Shown: positions 6,656 to 15,211 of the stretch, piece by piece
Layout of the letters: each line of letters begins with the position of its first letter
How positions within the stretch are numbered: position 1 is the stretch's first letter
Origin: an uncultured Woeseiaceae bacterium
GTDB lineage: Bacteria > Pseudomonadota > Gammaproteobacteria > Steroidobacterales > Woeseiaceae
Assembly (NCBI GenBank): GCA_945788575.1
Contig: CALZMR010000004.1
Coordinates: 1 to 32,953 of the forward strand
Direction: 5' to 3'
DNA length: 32,953 bases
Notes under the pieces: model-generated
What the model was told of the DNA's origin: nothing
Database searches by the model: none
Seen by the model: the letters and a program-made list of their open reading frames with translations, nothing else
Made by a program: the position numbers and the translations under genes

Positions 6656-8080
6656 ATGAAGAACGTATATGCGGTTTTTGTCGCATTTATGGTCATTTTT
6701 GGGCTGTCTGGCTGCCAGCCGGACACACACACCGAGACGGCAACAGACGTGGTCGAATCGCAGGCCGGCTTCCAGGTTCCGGTCCGCTACGAGACGCTCG
6801 ATAACGGCCTGAAAGTCATCCTGTCACAGGACATGACGGCGCCGGTGGTCACCGTGGCGGTGTACTACAACATCGGATTTCGCATCGAGCCGCGCGACCG
6901 TACCGGCTTCGCGCACCTGTTCGAACACATGATGTTCCAGGGCTCGGGCAACCTCGGGAAGATGGAATTCGTGCAGCTGGTGCAGAGCAACGGTGGCGTT
7001 CTGAACGGCTCCACCCGCTTCGACTACACGAACTACTTCGAGATCGTGCCGGCCCACAAGCTCGAGACGATGCTCTGGGCCGAGGCGGACCGCATGCGGA
7101 GCCTCGACATCACCGAAGAGAACCTCATCAACCAGCAGGGCGTCGTCAAGAACGAAGTCCGCGTGAACGTGCTGAATACGCCTTACGGCGGATTCCCATG
7201 GCTCGACATGCCGCAGTACGCCAACGAGAATTGGTACAACGCACACAACTTCTACGGCGATCTCGAGGATCTCGATGCGGCGACACTCGACGATGTGGCC
7301 AGCTTCTTCCAGCAGTTCTATGCACCGAACAACGCGGCAATCGCGATCGTCGGCGACTTCGACTACGACGAGGCTCTGACCTTCGTAGAACAGTACTTCG
7401 GCGACATCCCGGCCTCGGCCGAAGAGATCGTTCTGCCGGACATCACCGAACCGCGGCAGGAGGAAGAGAAGCGCGCGAGTCGATTGGATCCTCTCGCGCC
7501 GAGGCCCGGCTTCGCGTTCGCCTATCACGTGCCCGACCGGCTGACGCCGGAATGGTATGCGATGGGGCTGCTCGATCAGATCCTGATCCAGGGTGAGGAC
7601 AGCCTGCTCTATCAGGCACTGGTCAAGGAAGAGGGGGTGACCAGCGACGTCAGCGGCGGCATCAACGCCCTTCTGGGCAACATGCTCAACTATTCCGGAC
7701 CGATGCTGTGGCAGGGTTCGCTCATACACGACACCGATGTCGACGAAGAGCGCATCGCCGGAATTATCGACGACGTCATCGACTCGGTTGTGGAGAATCC
7801 AGTCGACGCCGAGACACTCGAGCGCGCCAAGATCAAATGGCGTTCTGCCTACTACGACGCTATCAACGCTGCTTTCGGTTTTGGTCGCGCGGACCTGCTC
7901 GCATCGTTGGCGTTGTTCGACGACGACCCGGAGCAGATCAATCGCTTCGAAGCGGAGATCATGGCGGTCACACCCGAGATGATTCAGCAAACCGCCCGCG
8001 AGTACCTGCGGTCGACCAATCGCACGATACTCGTGCTCGAAGCGGGCGCTGCAGAAACGGAGGTGGCCAGCAATGACTAA
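6656..8080 (+). CDS. M16 zinc peptidase, catalytic subunit, lipoprotein
   Basis: A 474-residue M16 (pitrilysin/insulinase) peptidase. A lipobox (LSGC, Cys20) ends the signal peptide, so it is probably a lipid-anchored periplasmic protein. The inverted zinc motif HLFEH is at residues 87-91 (zinc His87 and His91, catalytic Glu90). The third ligand Glu167 lies 76 residues on, in NEVRVN, the usual spacing. The C-terminal half is the second M16 domain but lacks the Arg/Tyr pair that contacts substrate. The next gene overlaps it by eight bases and supplies the complementary subunit. Paired M16B enzymes such as Sphingomonas SPH2681/SPH2682 work as heterodimers with this division of labour. The preceding 80 bases are AT-rich and probably hold the promoter, but I cannot fix a clear hexamer pair. 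Confidence 0.93.
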   Translation: MKNVYAVFVAFMVIFGLSGCQPDTHTETATDVVESQAGFQVPVRYETLDNGLKVILSQDMTAPVVTVAVYYNIGFRIEPRDRTGFAHLFEHMMFQGSGNLGKMEFVQLVQSNGGVLNGSTRFDYTNYFEIVPAHKLETMLWAEADRMRSLDITEENLINQQGVVKNEVRVNVLNTPYGGFPWLDMPQYANENWYNAHNFYGDLEDLDAATLDDVASFFQQFYAPNNAAIAIVGDFDYDEALTFVEQYFGDIPASAEEIVLPDITEPRQEEEKRASRLDPLAPRPGFAFAYHVPDRLTPEWYAMGLLDQILIQGEDSLLYQALVKEEGVTSDVSGGINALLGNMLNYSGPMLWQGSLIHDTDVDEERIAGIIDDVIDSVVENPVDAETLERAKIKWRSAYYDAINAAFGFGRADLLASLALFDDDPEQINRFEAEIMAVTPEMIQQTAREYLRSTNRTILVLEAGAAETEVASND

Positions 8081-9467
8081 ATTCAAAACACTGGCGCTGA
8101 CAGCAGCGCTCGTAATCGTCGCGGGAACCGCCATTTCCCAGGATCGGGAAACGCCACCACCGGGCGGAACGCCAAAGGACTTCACGCTGCCCGAGCCGGT
8201 TACGTTTGAACTGGACAACGGAATGCAGGTGACGATGGTCGAGTTCGGCAATGTGCCGAAGGCTTCGGTAGCCGTCGTCGTCCGTTCCGGAAACCTCAAC
8301 GAGAGTGAGCAGACGTGGCTGGCGGATCTGTCGGGCGACTTCCTGCTCGAGGGCACCGCGACACGATCCAGCGAGGACATCGCTCGCGAAGCCGCCGCGA
8401 TGGGTGGTTCTGTGTTCGTCGCCGTCGGCGAGGACCAGACGAACATCGGCGGCCAGGCGCTGACCGACTTCGTTCCAGACCTGGTCGGGCTGCTCGCGGA
8501 TATCACCCGCAACCCGGCGTATCCCGAGAGCGAACTCGAACGCCTGCGTCGCGATCGGCTCCGCCAGGTGAGCGTCGCGCAGACGCAGCCGCAGCAGATG
8601 GCGGCGTCAGCGTTCCGCGCGGCGATCTACGGCGATCACCCTTACGGCCGCTCGTTCCCGACGGAAGAACAGCTTTCCGGCTACACGCTGGAGGACGCGC
8701 AGGGCTTCTACGAAGACAACTTCGGCGCACAGCGCACGCACATCTATGTTGCAGGCATGTTCGATGCCTCAGCAACGCGGAGTGCGATCGAAGCGGCATT
8801 CGGTGACTGGGACGCCGGGCCGGAAGTGCTTATCAACCCGCCGACGCCCGCTGAGGGCAAGGTGTCGGTTGGCGTTATCGATCGACCCGACGCCGTTCAG
8901 TCGAACGTCTATCTCGGCCTGCCCGTTTTGCATCCCGGCGACGACGACTGGATCGCGCTGCAAGTCAGCAACACCTTGCTCGGCGGCTCGTTCGCGTCTC
9001 GCATCACCCGCAATATCCGCGAGGACAAGGGCTATACGTATTCGCCGTTCAGCACGATCTCGGTGCGTTACCAGGATGGATTCTGGGCGCAGATCGCGGC
9101 CGTGACGACCGATGTCACCGGTCCCGCGATTCAGGAAATCATGAACGAGATCGAGACGCTTTCGACCACGCCGCCGTCCGACGAGGAGCTCGACGGCATC
9201 AAGAACTACGCAGCAGGCATCTTCGTGCTGCAGAACTCGACGCGTAACGGAATTATCAACGTGCTCAGCTATCTGGATCTGCACGAGCTGCCCGACGAAT
9301 ACCTGACGAATTACGTCAGCAGCGTCTACGCGCTCACGCCCGAGGACATCTCGGACACGGTCGACACCTATCTGCGCGAGGAAGACATGACGCTGATCGT
9401 CGTCGGCGATCGAGGTCAGATCTCGGAGCAGGTGGCCGATTGGATCGGCGAGCCGGACGAAGAATAG
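8073..9467 (+). CDS. M16 peptidase-like partner subunit, zinc site absent
   Basis: A 464-residue M16-family protein with a Sec signal peptide (residues 1-22). At the position of the HxxEH motif it reads LADLSGDFLLEGT, so all three key residues are lost (Asp, Gly, Asp). The second-domain segment SRITRNIREDKGYTYSP, at about 305-323, keeps the Arg and Tyr that bind substrate in the non-catalytic subunits of M16B heterodimers. Its start overlaps the end of the catalytic gene by eight bases, which points to translational coupling and a 1:1 complex. The job is probably degradation of peptides in the periplasm. The frame has a good start and ends just before a relic of a PLP-enzyme gene. Confidence 0.92.
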   Translation: MTKFKTLALTAALVIVAGTAISQDRETPPPGGTPKDFTLPEPVTFELDNGMQVTMVEFGNVPKASVAVVVRSGNLNESEQTWLADLSGDFLLEGTATRSSEDIAREAAAMGGSVFVAVGEDQTNIGGQALTDFVPDLVGLLADITRNPAYPESELERLRRDRLRQVSVAQTQPQQMAASAFRAAIYGDHPYGRSFPTEEQLSGYTLEDAQGFYEDNFGAQRTHIYVAGMFDASATRSAIEAAFGDWDAGPEVLINPPTPAEGKVSVGVIDRPDAVQSNVYLGLPVLHPGDDDWIALQVSNTLLGGSFASRITRNIREDKGYTYSPFSTISVRYQDGFWAQIAAVTTDVTGPAIQEIMNEIETLSTTPPSDEELDGIKNYAAGIFVLQNSTRNGIINVLSYLDLHELPDEYLTNYVSSVYALTPEDISDTVDTYLREEDMTLIVVGDRGQISEQVADWIGEPDEE

Positions 9468-9473
9468 AAGAGA

Positions 9474-9539
9474 CTAGTTCAGGATCCGGTCGAGATCTTC
9501 GATGAGACCGGCCGGGTCCACTATCCTCACCAGGAAACG
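9474..9539 (-). pseudogene. Relic of the 3' end of a PLP-enzyme gene
   Basis: On the minus strand, 22 codons including a TAG stop encode FLVRIVDPAGLIEDLDRILN at their C-terminal end. The intact PLP enzyme at 10529-11719 ends in FSIGIEDPADLIADLDRVLQ. By hand alignment about 13 of 21 residues and 46 of 66 bases agree, without gaps and with stops aligned. The likeness ends abruptly upstream, at the conserved Arg-Phe. The divergence suggests the remains of a separate, older paralogue rather than a recent duplication. The lipoprotein gene lies between relic and intact gene. Confidence 0.75.
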
Positions 9540-9555
9540 CCGGTCCAACCTAGGG

Positions 9556-10500
9556 CTACGGAAAGAGCGCCACGGAATCGTCCTCGTTGTATACGGTTCC
9601 AGCACCAGTCACATAGGTCAGACCCCGGTCCGAAAGAAGCACAAAGACAAGCGGATTCTCGGGATCACCCTCTATGCGCCAGCCGGGGACGAAGTCCTGG
9701 ACGCTCCCGGAAAACTCGATTAGCGTGCCTTCGCCGGACGGCCACGCGGCTTCCATGTTCCCGAAGTTATTCAGATCTTGAAGCAGCAAGAACTCCTGGC
9801 CCTCGCGATTCATCCAAATGCGTAAGAAGTCCTCTTCCTGGCTCACCCCATAAGCGCCGCGCACGTTAACTCGAACTTCCGCATCCGGCTCGGGTCTGCC
9901 GCGCAGGAATATACAGCCAGAGATCCCGATCAGATTTGCATCCGCAAAACCGGCGTAAACCGTCTCCAGGGTCGCGGTACATTCTCCCTCGCGCGTCCGC
10001 AACGTCCCCTGAATACTTAGGCTGGTTGGCGCCAGCACCTGCGGCGGCCCTGATTCGGCTCTATACGATTCAATAGAGAGCGCCCCGGAATTCGTCGCGA
10101 TCAAGGCATCGGCCAATACCGACAGTGCCTGCGCGCGCTGCAGGTCCGGTAACGGCGCCCCGGCCGACCCGTCGTAGTGAAGCGCGAGCAGCTGACCCAC
10201 ACTGAGCGTTTCGGACTGCTCGGCGGCTGATGCCTCGAGCGCCTCACCGACCGCCGCTTCCCATTGCAGTGACACGATGCGAGCAGTCGCTTCTTCGGCA
10301 CGATCCGAATCAGGGAAACGGCTCAGATAGTACTCATACGCGGCAACCGAGCCATCCTGCTCCGCTTGTGTCCACGCAGACAGCTCTGCATCACACCCGG
10401 ACAAAGCGACGATGCCGAGTGCAATCAGGATCGATATGCCTGTGCGCTGCAAATGCGAACCCAGGACGGTACGTTGTCTCTGCTCAGTGCTGCTGGTCAT
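9556..10500 (-). CDS. Lipoprotein of unknown function
   Basis: A 314-residue lipoprotein with an N-terminal hydrophobic segment ending in LSGC (lipobox Cys36). After it comes one TPR-like unit, AWTQAEQDGSVAAYEYYLSRFPDSDRAEEATARI, a pattern seen in many bacterial repeat proteins. The remaining 220 residues look beta-rich and match no family I know. The ATG at 10500 gives a somewhat long n-region before the hydrophobic core; a later start is possible. It lies on the same strand as the hemH-VOC-PLP operon, 28 bases after the PLP gene stop, and may be read through. A relic of a second PLP-enzyme gene lies just beyond its stop, so this gene sits at a rearranged spot. Confidence 0.75.
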   Translation of the reverse strand: MTSSTEQRQRTVLGSHLQRTGISILIALGIVALSGCDAELSAWTQAEQDGSVAAYEYYLSRFPDSDRAEEATARIVSLQWEAAVGEALEASAAEQSETLSVGQLLALHYDGSAGAPLPDLQRAQALSVLADALIATNSGALSIESYRAESGPPQVLAPTSLSIQGTLRTREGECTATLETVYAGFADANLIGISGCIFLRGRPEPDAEVRVNVRGAYGVSQEEDFLRIWMNREGQEFLLLQDLNNFGNMEAAWPSGEGTLIEFSGSVQDFVPGWRIEGDPENPLVFVLLSDRGLTYVTGAGTVYNEDDSVALFP

Positions 10501-10528
10501 GCTGAACCCACCCGCTAATGCCCCAGGC

Positions 10529-11719
10529 TTATTGAAGGACCCGATCGAGGTCCGCGATCAGATCGGCCGGGTCTTCAATACCTATCGAGAAACGGAACAG
10601 GCCTTCGCCTGCGACATCCAGGTACTTGTCGCGCTCCTCGCCCTTGAGCTGGTAAGAAGTATCGACCAGGTCGCCGGTCTGCATCAGGTAGATCAGGCTG
10701 CGGTGATGGCCGAGCGACACCGCGTAATGGATGACCTCGAGCTCTGCCATCATGCGCTCCGCCAACGGCTTCGGGTCAGCCGCCCGGAACGAGATCATTC
10801 CCGAATAGTTGTCCATCTGCCGTTTCGCCAGCGCGTGCTGCGGATGCGACTCCAGCCCCGGGTAGAGCACTTGCTCTACTTTGGCGTGCCCTTCGAGAAA
10901 CTCCGCCACCGCCATGGCGTTCTGTTCGTGCGCCTGCATGCGTAGCGGCAGCGTCGCGATTCCGCGCAGGATCAGCCATGCGTTGAATGGACTGATTACG
11001 CCTCCGTAGTGACTCAGGCCTTCTGATCTCAGCGGCCCCAGCAGCGCCTGCGAGCCACAAACCGAACCACCCATCGCGTCGCCGTGCCCGCCGATGTACT
11101 TCGTTAGCGAGTGCATGACGAGATCGGCACCGAGGTCAATCGGTCTGGTGGCTATCGGCGAGGCGAATGTGGAGTCGACCACGAGCAGCGCGCCGCACTG
11201 CTTCGCGACCTCGGAGATCGCCGCAATATCCACAACTCGCAGCAACGGGTTCGAGGGCGTCTCGATCCAGATCATCTTCGTCTGGTCGCGCACGGCGTTG
11301 CGAACGGCTTCGACGTCCGTCGTGTCCACCGCCGAGGTCGAAACTCCGAATCGCGACAACGTGTCGCGCGCGAATTCCGCGGTCCCCGGGTAGTTCGTAT
11401 TCTGGACGATGAGGTGATCGCCCTGGCTCAGGTGGTTGAGCAGAATCGCCGTCGTTGCCGCCATGCCCGACGCAAACGCGATGCAGGCCTCGGCGTTCTC
11501 CAGGTTCGCCAGGTTGGCCTCCAACGCGTCGGTCGTCGGGTTGCCCCAGCGCGTGTAAACGTAAGGCGTATCGGCATCGAGGTTGTTGGCGGAGAAGCTG
11601 ACCTCTTCGTCAACGACGAAGGTGCTCGACATGACGAGGTCGGGAGCTGAAGGTCTGTTGCCCGCGCCGTGGGGCTCGCCGGCGTGAATCGCGCGGGTTC
11701 TTATGCCCTTCTCGCTCAT
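10529..11719 (-). CDS. Cys/Met metabolism PLP-dependent enzyme
   Basis: A 396-residue enzyme of the trans-sulfuration family (cystathionine gamma-synthase/lyase, methionine gamma-lyase). The PLP lysine is Lys207 in HSLTKYIGGHGD. The YTRWGNPT segment (Tyr55, Arg57) supplies phosphate contacts from the neighbouring subunit, and FASGMAA is the phosphate-cup loop. ETPSNP and VVDSTFASP are the usual cofactor-side motifs. Length is typical (about 390-400). The reaction, whether elimination or gamma-replacement, cannot be decided from sequence. The ATG overlaps the TGA of the VOC gene (ATGA), indicating coupling. The third gene of an operon begun by hemH. A diverged relic of a second gene's 3' end lies at 9474-9539. 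Confidence 0.92.
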   Translation of the reverse strand: MSEKGIRTRAIHAGEPHGAGNRPSAPDLVMSSTFVVDEEVSFSANNLDADTPYVYTRWGNPTTDALEANLANLENAEACIAFASGMAATTAILLNHLSQGDHLIVQNTNYPGTAEFARDTLSRFGVSTSAVDTTDVEAVRNAVRDQTKMIWIETPSNPLLRVVDIAAISEVAKQCGALLVVDSTFASPIATRPIDLGADLVMHSLTKYIGGHGDAMGGSVCGSQALLGPLRSEGLSHYGGVISPFNAWLILRGIATLPLRMQAHEQNAMAVAEFLEGHAKVEQVLYPGLESHPQHALAKRQMDNYSGMISFRAADPKPLAERMMAELEVIHYAVSLGHHRSLIYLMQTGDLVDTSYQLKGEERDKYLDVAGEGLFRFSIGIEDPADLIADLDRVLQ

Positions 11720-12489
11720 TTCAATCCAGGAAACTCGGTAATGTCGTCTGACTCGTCTACTTCGATGCCTTCGCCGAGAAAGTCCTCATCGAAGAGGTAC
11801 AGACGCGTACCCTCTGGTGCGCGAATCGCACGGAACGCGCCCTCGAAGCCAGGGAATTTCTCCGTCGCGACGCCGTAGCGTTCGCAGAATTTCTTGACCG
11901 CCTTGCGGTCGGAGCATTTGAAGCACAGTGAAGGGCCTTGCAGCGCAATGCTCTCCGAAAGCCCGAGTGCGATACCACCGGCGTCGAAGCGCATGTGCAT
12001 CGTTGGGTCTTCACGCATGTCCAACACCACAGGCGCGATCGGCGCCCAGAAACGCGCCGAGCGCATCGCGTCACGAACAGGTAGCGTGAGTTCGAACCAT
12101 GTGCCGCAGATTGAATCGTTATCGTCTTCGTCATCCGCATGGAAGGTGCGCGCCTCGAGCATCATGATGGCATGTCCATCGCGATCCGAGAGATGCAGTT
12201 CATTAAAGACATCCTCGTCGAGTCGCATCACGGAGAAGTCGAAACCGTGATCGGTCATCGAACGTGCGTGACGTGCGAGGTCTGGTTGCACGAAGGTTAC
12301 CGCCGGCGCTTCGAACTCACGTTCATGGATGCCAATGCTGAGAACACCGTCGCTGACGACGGCGTATTTGTGCGACCACATGTCGCCGCTTTCCATCTCT
12401 CTGAAGCCGAGTAGCTTGTAGAAGCTCAGCGATTCCAGAATATCGGGCGTCCTGACACTGAACTCCAGGAACCGCCCGATACCGCTCAT
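11716..12489 (-). CDS. VOC (glyoxalase/dioxygenase-fold) family protein
   Basis: A 257-residue protein with two VOC units. The first (residues 5-115) begins GRFLEFSVRTPDILESLSFYKLLGFREME and ends in the strand LSDRDGHAIMMLEART. The second begins WFELTLPVRDAMRSARFWAPIAPVVL and ends GTRLYLFDED. Each unit has the beta-alpha-beta-beta-beta form of the vicinal-oxygen-chelate fold. Which residues would bind metal is unclear, since the usual His and Glu ligands are not all recognisable, so substrate and activity are open. It overlaps hemH upstream and the PLP enzyme downstream by four bases each (ATGA), the middle gene of a tight operon. Confidence 0.85.
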   Translation of the reverse strand: MSGIGRFLEFSVRTPDILESLSFYKLLGFREMESGDMWSHKYAVVSDGVLSIGIHEREFEAPAVTFVQPDLARHARSMTDHGFDFSVMRLDEDVFNELHLSDRDGHAIMMLEARTFHADDEDDNDSICGTWFELTLPVRDAMRSARFWAPIAPVVLDMREDPTMHMRFDAGGIALGLSESIALQGPSLCFKCSDRKAVKKFCERYGVATEKFPGFEGAFRAIRAPEGTRLYLFDEDFLGEGIEVDESDDITEFPGLK

Positions 12490-13592
12490 TGAGCCGCACC
12501 GAGGGCGAGCGCGCGTTCGCGTGATTTCTTTCGTTCGGCCGTATCGTCCTGCCAGTCCGGTGAGACCTCGGGCCAGCCCTGACAGTGCTTCTCGATCAGC
12601 CGGCTAAGTAGCTTCACATGGTCGTCGCGCGCGTTGAGGCACGGGATGTAGCTAATCTCGCCGCCGCCGGAGTCGCGGAAGAGTTCACCGTTCTGTAACG
12701 CGATCTCTTCGAGCGTTTCGAGACAGTCGACCGAGAAGCCCGGACATACGACGTCGAGCCGGCCGAGTCCGTCCTTGCCGAGCTGTGCAATCGTCTCGTC
12801 CGTATACGGCCGCAACCATTCGGCTCGGCCGACGCGCGACTGGAACGTGATCATCCATTCGTCGTCACCCAGCCGGAGCGTCTCAGCAACCAGCCGTGCG
12901 GTCTTCTGACACTGGCAGTGATAGGGGTCGCCGTCGAGCAAAGTCTGCCGCGGAACTCCATGGAAGGAGAACAACAGCTTGTCACCTGCTCCTTTTGCGT
13001 CGCGATGCTCGCGGATGCCGTCGGCAATTGCCGAAATGTAACCGGGAGCATCGTGATAGTGATTGATGAAGCGGAACTCCGGCACCCAGCGACGCCGACT
13101 CAATGCGTTTGTTATCGCATCGAATACCGACGCCGTCGTCGTACCCGAGTACTGCGGGTACAGAGGCAGAACGACCAGTCGACGGGCGCCGGCGGCATGC
13201 AGCTCGTCGAGCGCGCTCGCGATCGACGGGTTACCGTAGGACATGCCGAGTGCCACGTGTACGTTGCCCGGGAACCGCGACGTCAGATGCGTGCTGATCT
13301 CCGCCTTCAGATTCTGGCAATGGAGCAAAAGCGGCGATCCGTCGTCGGTCCAGATTTCCGAGTAGGCCCTCGCGGAGCGGCTCGGCCGGAATGGAAGAAT
13401 CGCGAGGTTCAGAATCAGCCACCAGAGCGGTCTCGGCAGCTCCACGACTCGCGGATCCCAGAGAAATTCGGCCAGATAACGGCGCACGGCGGACGCCGTC
13501 GGCGCATCCGGGGTGCCGAGGTTGACGAGCAGCACACCGAGAGTATCGGCGTCGCCGTGCGAGTAGGGCGGCGATGACTGAAACGACGGCAT
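12486..13592 (-). CDS. hemH: Ferrochelatase
   Basis: A 368-residue ferrochelatase, which inserts ferrous iron into protoporphyrin IX in the last step of haem synthesis. LGVLLVNLGTPDAP opens the fold. The active-site His211 is in FSFHGVP, followed by the signature YHCQCQKTARL. The acidic helix CPGFSVDCLETLEEI carries the catalytic Glu. PLYPQYSGTTTASV is also conserved. The C-terminal 20 or so residues are a charged extension. Length is usual for Gram-negative enzymes. The downstream VOC gene overlaps its stop by four bases. The likely promoter is in the divergent gap at 13639-13666. Confidence 0.95.
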   Translation of the reverse strand: MPSFQSSPPYSHGDADTLGVLLVNLGTPDAPTASAVRRYLAEFLWDPRVVELPRPLWWLILNLAILPFRPSRSARAYSEIWTDDGSPLLLHCQNLKAEISTHLTSRFPGNVHVALGMSYGNPSIASALDELHAAGARRLVVLPLYPQYSGTTTASVFDAITNALSRRRWVPEFRFINHYHDAPGYISAIADGIREHRDAKGAGDKLLFSFHGVPRQTLLDGDPYHCQCQKTARLVAETLRLGDDEWMITFQSRVGRAEWLRPYTDETIAQLGKDGLGRLDVVCPGFSVDCLETLEEIALQNGELFRDSGGGEISYIPCLNARDDHVKLLSRLIEKHCQGWPEVSPDWQDDTAERKKSRERALALGAAQ

Positions 13593-13638
13593 AGATACCC
13601 GGACCGGTTGGTGAGCCGGAAGATTACTGGAAAGCGCC

Positions 13639-13666
13639 TTTATACGCCACAGCCCCCGAGTATAAT
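13639..13666. promoter_or_regulatory. Overlapping divergent promoter candidates
   Basis: On the plus strand TATAAT (13661-13666) is a perfect -10 box, 34 bases before the gene at 13700, with TTTATA sixteen bases upstream in the -35 position. On the minus strand the same TTTATA reads TATAAA (13644-13639) and could be the -10 for hemH, about 47 bases from its start. The two promoters would overlap and exclude each other. Confidence 0.5.
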
Positions 13667-13699
13667 CCCTTGTCTTCTAAGGCATTTACAGGACCGACG

Positions 13700-14146
13700 A
13701 TGGAGCAAAACCTGCCCGACAACGTGCCCCCTCCGGATCGCTGGACGCTGGTCCGGGATGCGGCCGTGCTGCAGGTCAAACTCATCGTCGATGGCCTCAG
13801 AGACCTCGTACTGGTGCCGGCATCTCTGATTGCGGCCATCATCAGCCTGTTTGGCGGCGAGAACGGTAGGCCCGGTCCGCAGTTCTACAGGCTCGTCGGC
13901 TTCGGCAAGCGGACCGAACGCTGGATCGACCTGTTCGCGGCCTCGCGTAACTCACCCGAGGGTCTCGCCGAGGGCGAGATGGCCAACGAGCACAATATCG
14001 ACGATATCGTCGGCCGCATGGAATCGTTCGTCATCGACGAGTACCGCAAAGGTGGCGTCACCAGACAAGCCAAGGAACACATCGACAAAGCGCTGGACAA
14101 GATGCAGCGTCAGTTCCGGCAGCGACACAAGGATGACGCCGCCTAG
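13700..14146 (+). CDS. Conserved hypothetical protein
   Basis: A 148-residue protein. Near the N-terminus (residues 22-56) is a moderately hydrophobic stretch, VLQVKLIVDGLRDLVLVPASLIAAIISLF, that could be one membrane helix. The rest is soluble and helical: RLVGFGKRTERWIDLF, then MANEHNIDDIVGRMESFVIDEYRKGGVTRQAKEHIDKALDKM. The pattern is of a conserved hypothetical membrane-associated protein found in gammaproteobacteria, without an assigned role. I chose the ATG at 13700 because AGGA lies six bases before it; the TTG at 13670 lies inside the likely leader. It stands divergent from hemH. Confidence 0.75.
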   Translation: MEQNLPDNVPPPDRWTLVRDAAVLQVKLIVDGLRDLVLVPASLIAAIISLFGGENGRPGPQFYRLVGFGKRTERWIDLFAASRNSPEGLAEGEMANEHNIDDIVGRMESFVIDEYRKGGVTRQAKEHIDKALDKMQRQFRQRHKDDAA

Positions 14147-14277
14147 CCGCGCGCCAACTGTGCGACAATAACGCCGCGATGGCAGTGGCGGTATTTGCTG
14201 CCGGTGTGGCGGCATTATGTGAAGGAGTTGCCAGTAGTTTGCGGTGCACTGCCAGTGCTGCAAGCCGGTGAAAAATA

Positions 14278-15198
14278 ATGAAGAACATTCTTATTGGGTT
14301 GATCGTCGCCGGACTGCTGGCTGCATGCGGCAGCGGTGGCGGGGCCGGGCCCGAGGTGGATAGGACCGGAATCCTGGCGATTGCGATTACGGATGCAGCC
14401 GTCGACAACGTCGATGTCGTCAACGTCAGATTTTCGGGCGTCACGCTCAAGCCGCAGTCGGGCGACGAGATTGAGATCGTCTTCGATGCGCCCCTCGACA
14501 TCGATCTACTGACGCTGCAGAACGGCAACACTGCCGAATTACTGGGAGACACCGTTGTTCCTGTCGGGCGGTATAACTGGATCAGGCTTGCCGTTGATGC
14601 TGAGTTCGACAACGTATTCGACTCCTGGGCGATACTCAGCGATACGCAGCAGCAGGTTGAACTCAGAGTGCCAAGTGGCTCCCAGTCGGGCCTCAAGCTG
14701 GTAAGCGGGTTCACGGTAACGGCCGATCAGTCGACGAATATCGTGGTCGACTGGGATCTGCGACAAGCGCTGAGCAATCCGCCGGGTCAGCCCGGCCTGC
14801 ACCTGCGGCCCGCGCTACGAGTCACGGACATGTCTTCCTACGGATCGCTCGAGGGGACGGTCGATGCCACCCTTGTCGAGAATCAGGACTGCAGTAATGA
14901 CGTCGTCGCCGACACAGGTAATGCTGTGTACCTATATCCAAACGACGTGACCGAACCTGCCGATATCCGCGGTGCGGAGTCCGATCCAATCGTGACGGCA
15001 AACGTCAGTCGCGATATGAACGACGTCTATCGCTACCGAGTGACCTTTCTTTCGGTCGGAGAGTACATGGCGGCCTTTACCTGCGATGCGTCGCTTGACG
15101 ATCCCGAGGCTGAGAACGAGATCGTTTTCGCACAGGTAGCCAGCGGCGTCCTGATCGCCGAGGGTGAGACGACGATCGTCGACTTCGTGGTGCCGTAA
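14278..15198 (+). CDS. DUF4382-domain lipoprotein
   Basis: A 306-residue lipoprotein with lipobox LAAC (Cys17) followed by a Gly/Ser linker. From residue 30 to about 180 it matches the DUF4382 pattern: ILAIAITDAAVDNVDVVNVRFSGVTLKP, then IDLLTLQNG, then VPVGRYNWIRLAV. The domain is a predicted beta-sandwich of cell-surface or periplasmic lipoproteins. The C-terminal part (about 190-306) looks like a second beta domain with a Cys pair (QDCSN and FTCDAS). Function is unknown. It stands alone, and its stop lies 13 bases from the stop of the convergent symporter gene. Confidence 0.85.
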   Translation: MKNILIGLIVAGLLAACGSGGGAGPEVDRTGILAIAITDAAVDNVDVVNVRFSGVTLKPQSGDEIEIVFDAPLDIDLLTLQNGNTAELLGDTVVPVGRYNWIRLAVDAEFDNVFDSWAILSDTQQQVELRVPSGSQSGLKLVSGFTVTADQSTNIVVDWDLRQALSNPPGQPGLHLRPALRVTDMSSYGSLEGTVDATLVENQDCSNDVVADTGNAVYLYPNDVTEPADIRGAESDPIVTANVSRDMNDVYRYRVTFLSVGEYMAAFTCDASLDDPEAENEIVFAQVASGVLIAEGETTIVDFVVP

Positions 15199-15211
15199 AG
15201 GCCAGCTGCGG

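Noticed and set aside
6824-8512. Long minus-strand open frame (about 560 codons) over the M16 genes
   Set aside because: It mirrors codon structure of the two clear M16 genes in GC-rich DNA, has no recognisable domain and low-complexity His/Arg/Val-rich composition.
14179-14271. 30-codon open frame just before the DUF4382 lipoprotein
   Set aside because: No Shine-Dalgarno, no family likeness, Ala/Val/Ser-rich as expected by chance in this GC-rich sequence.
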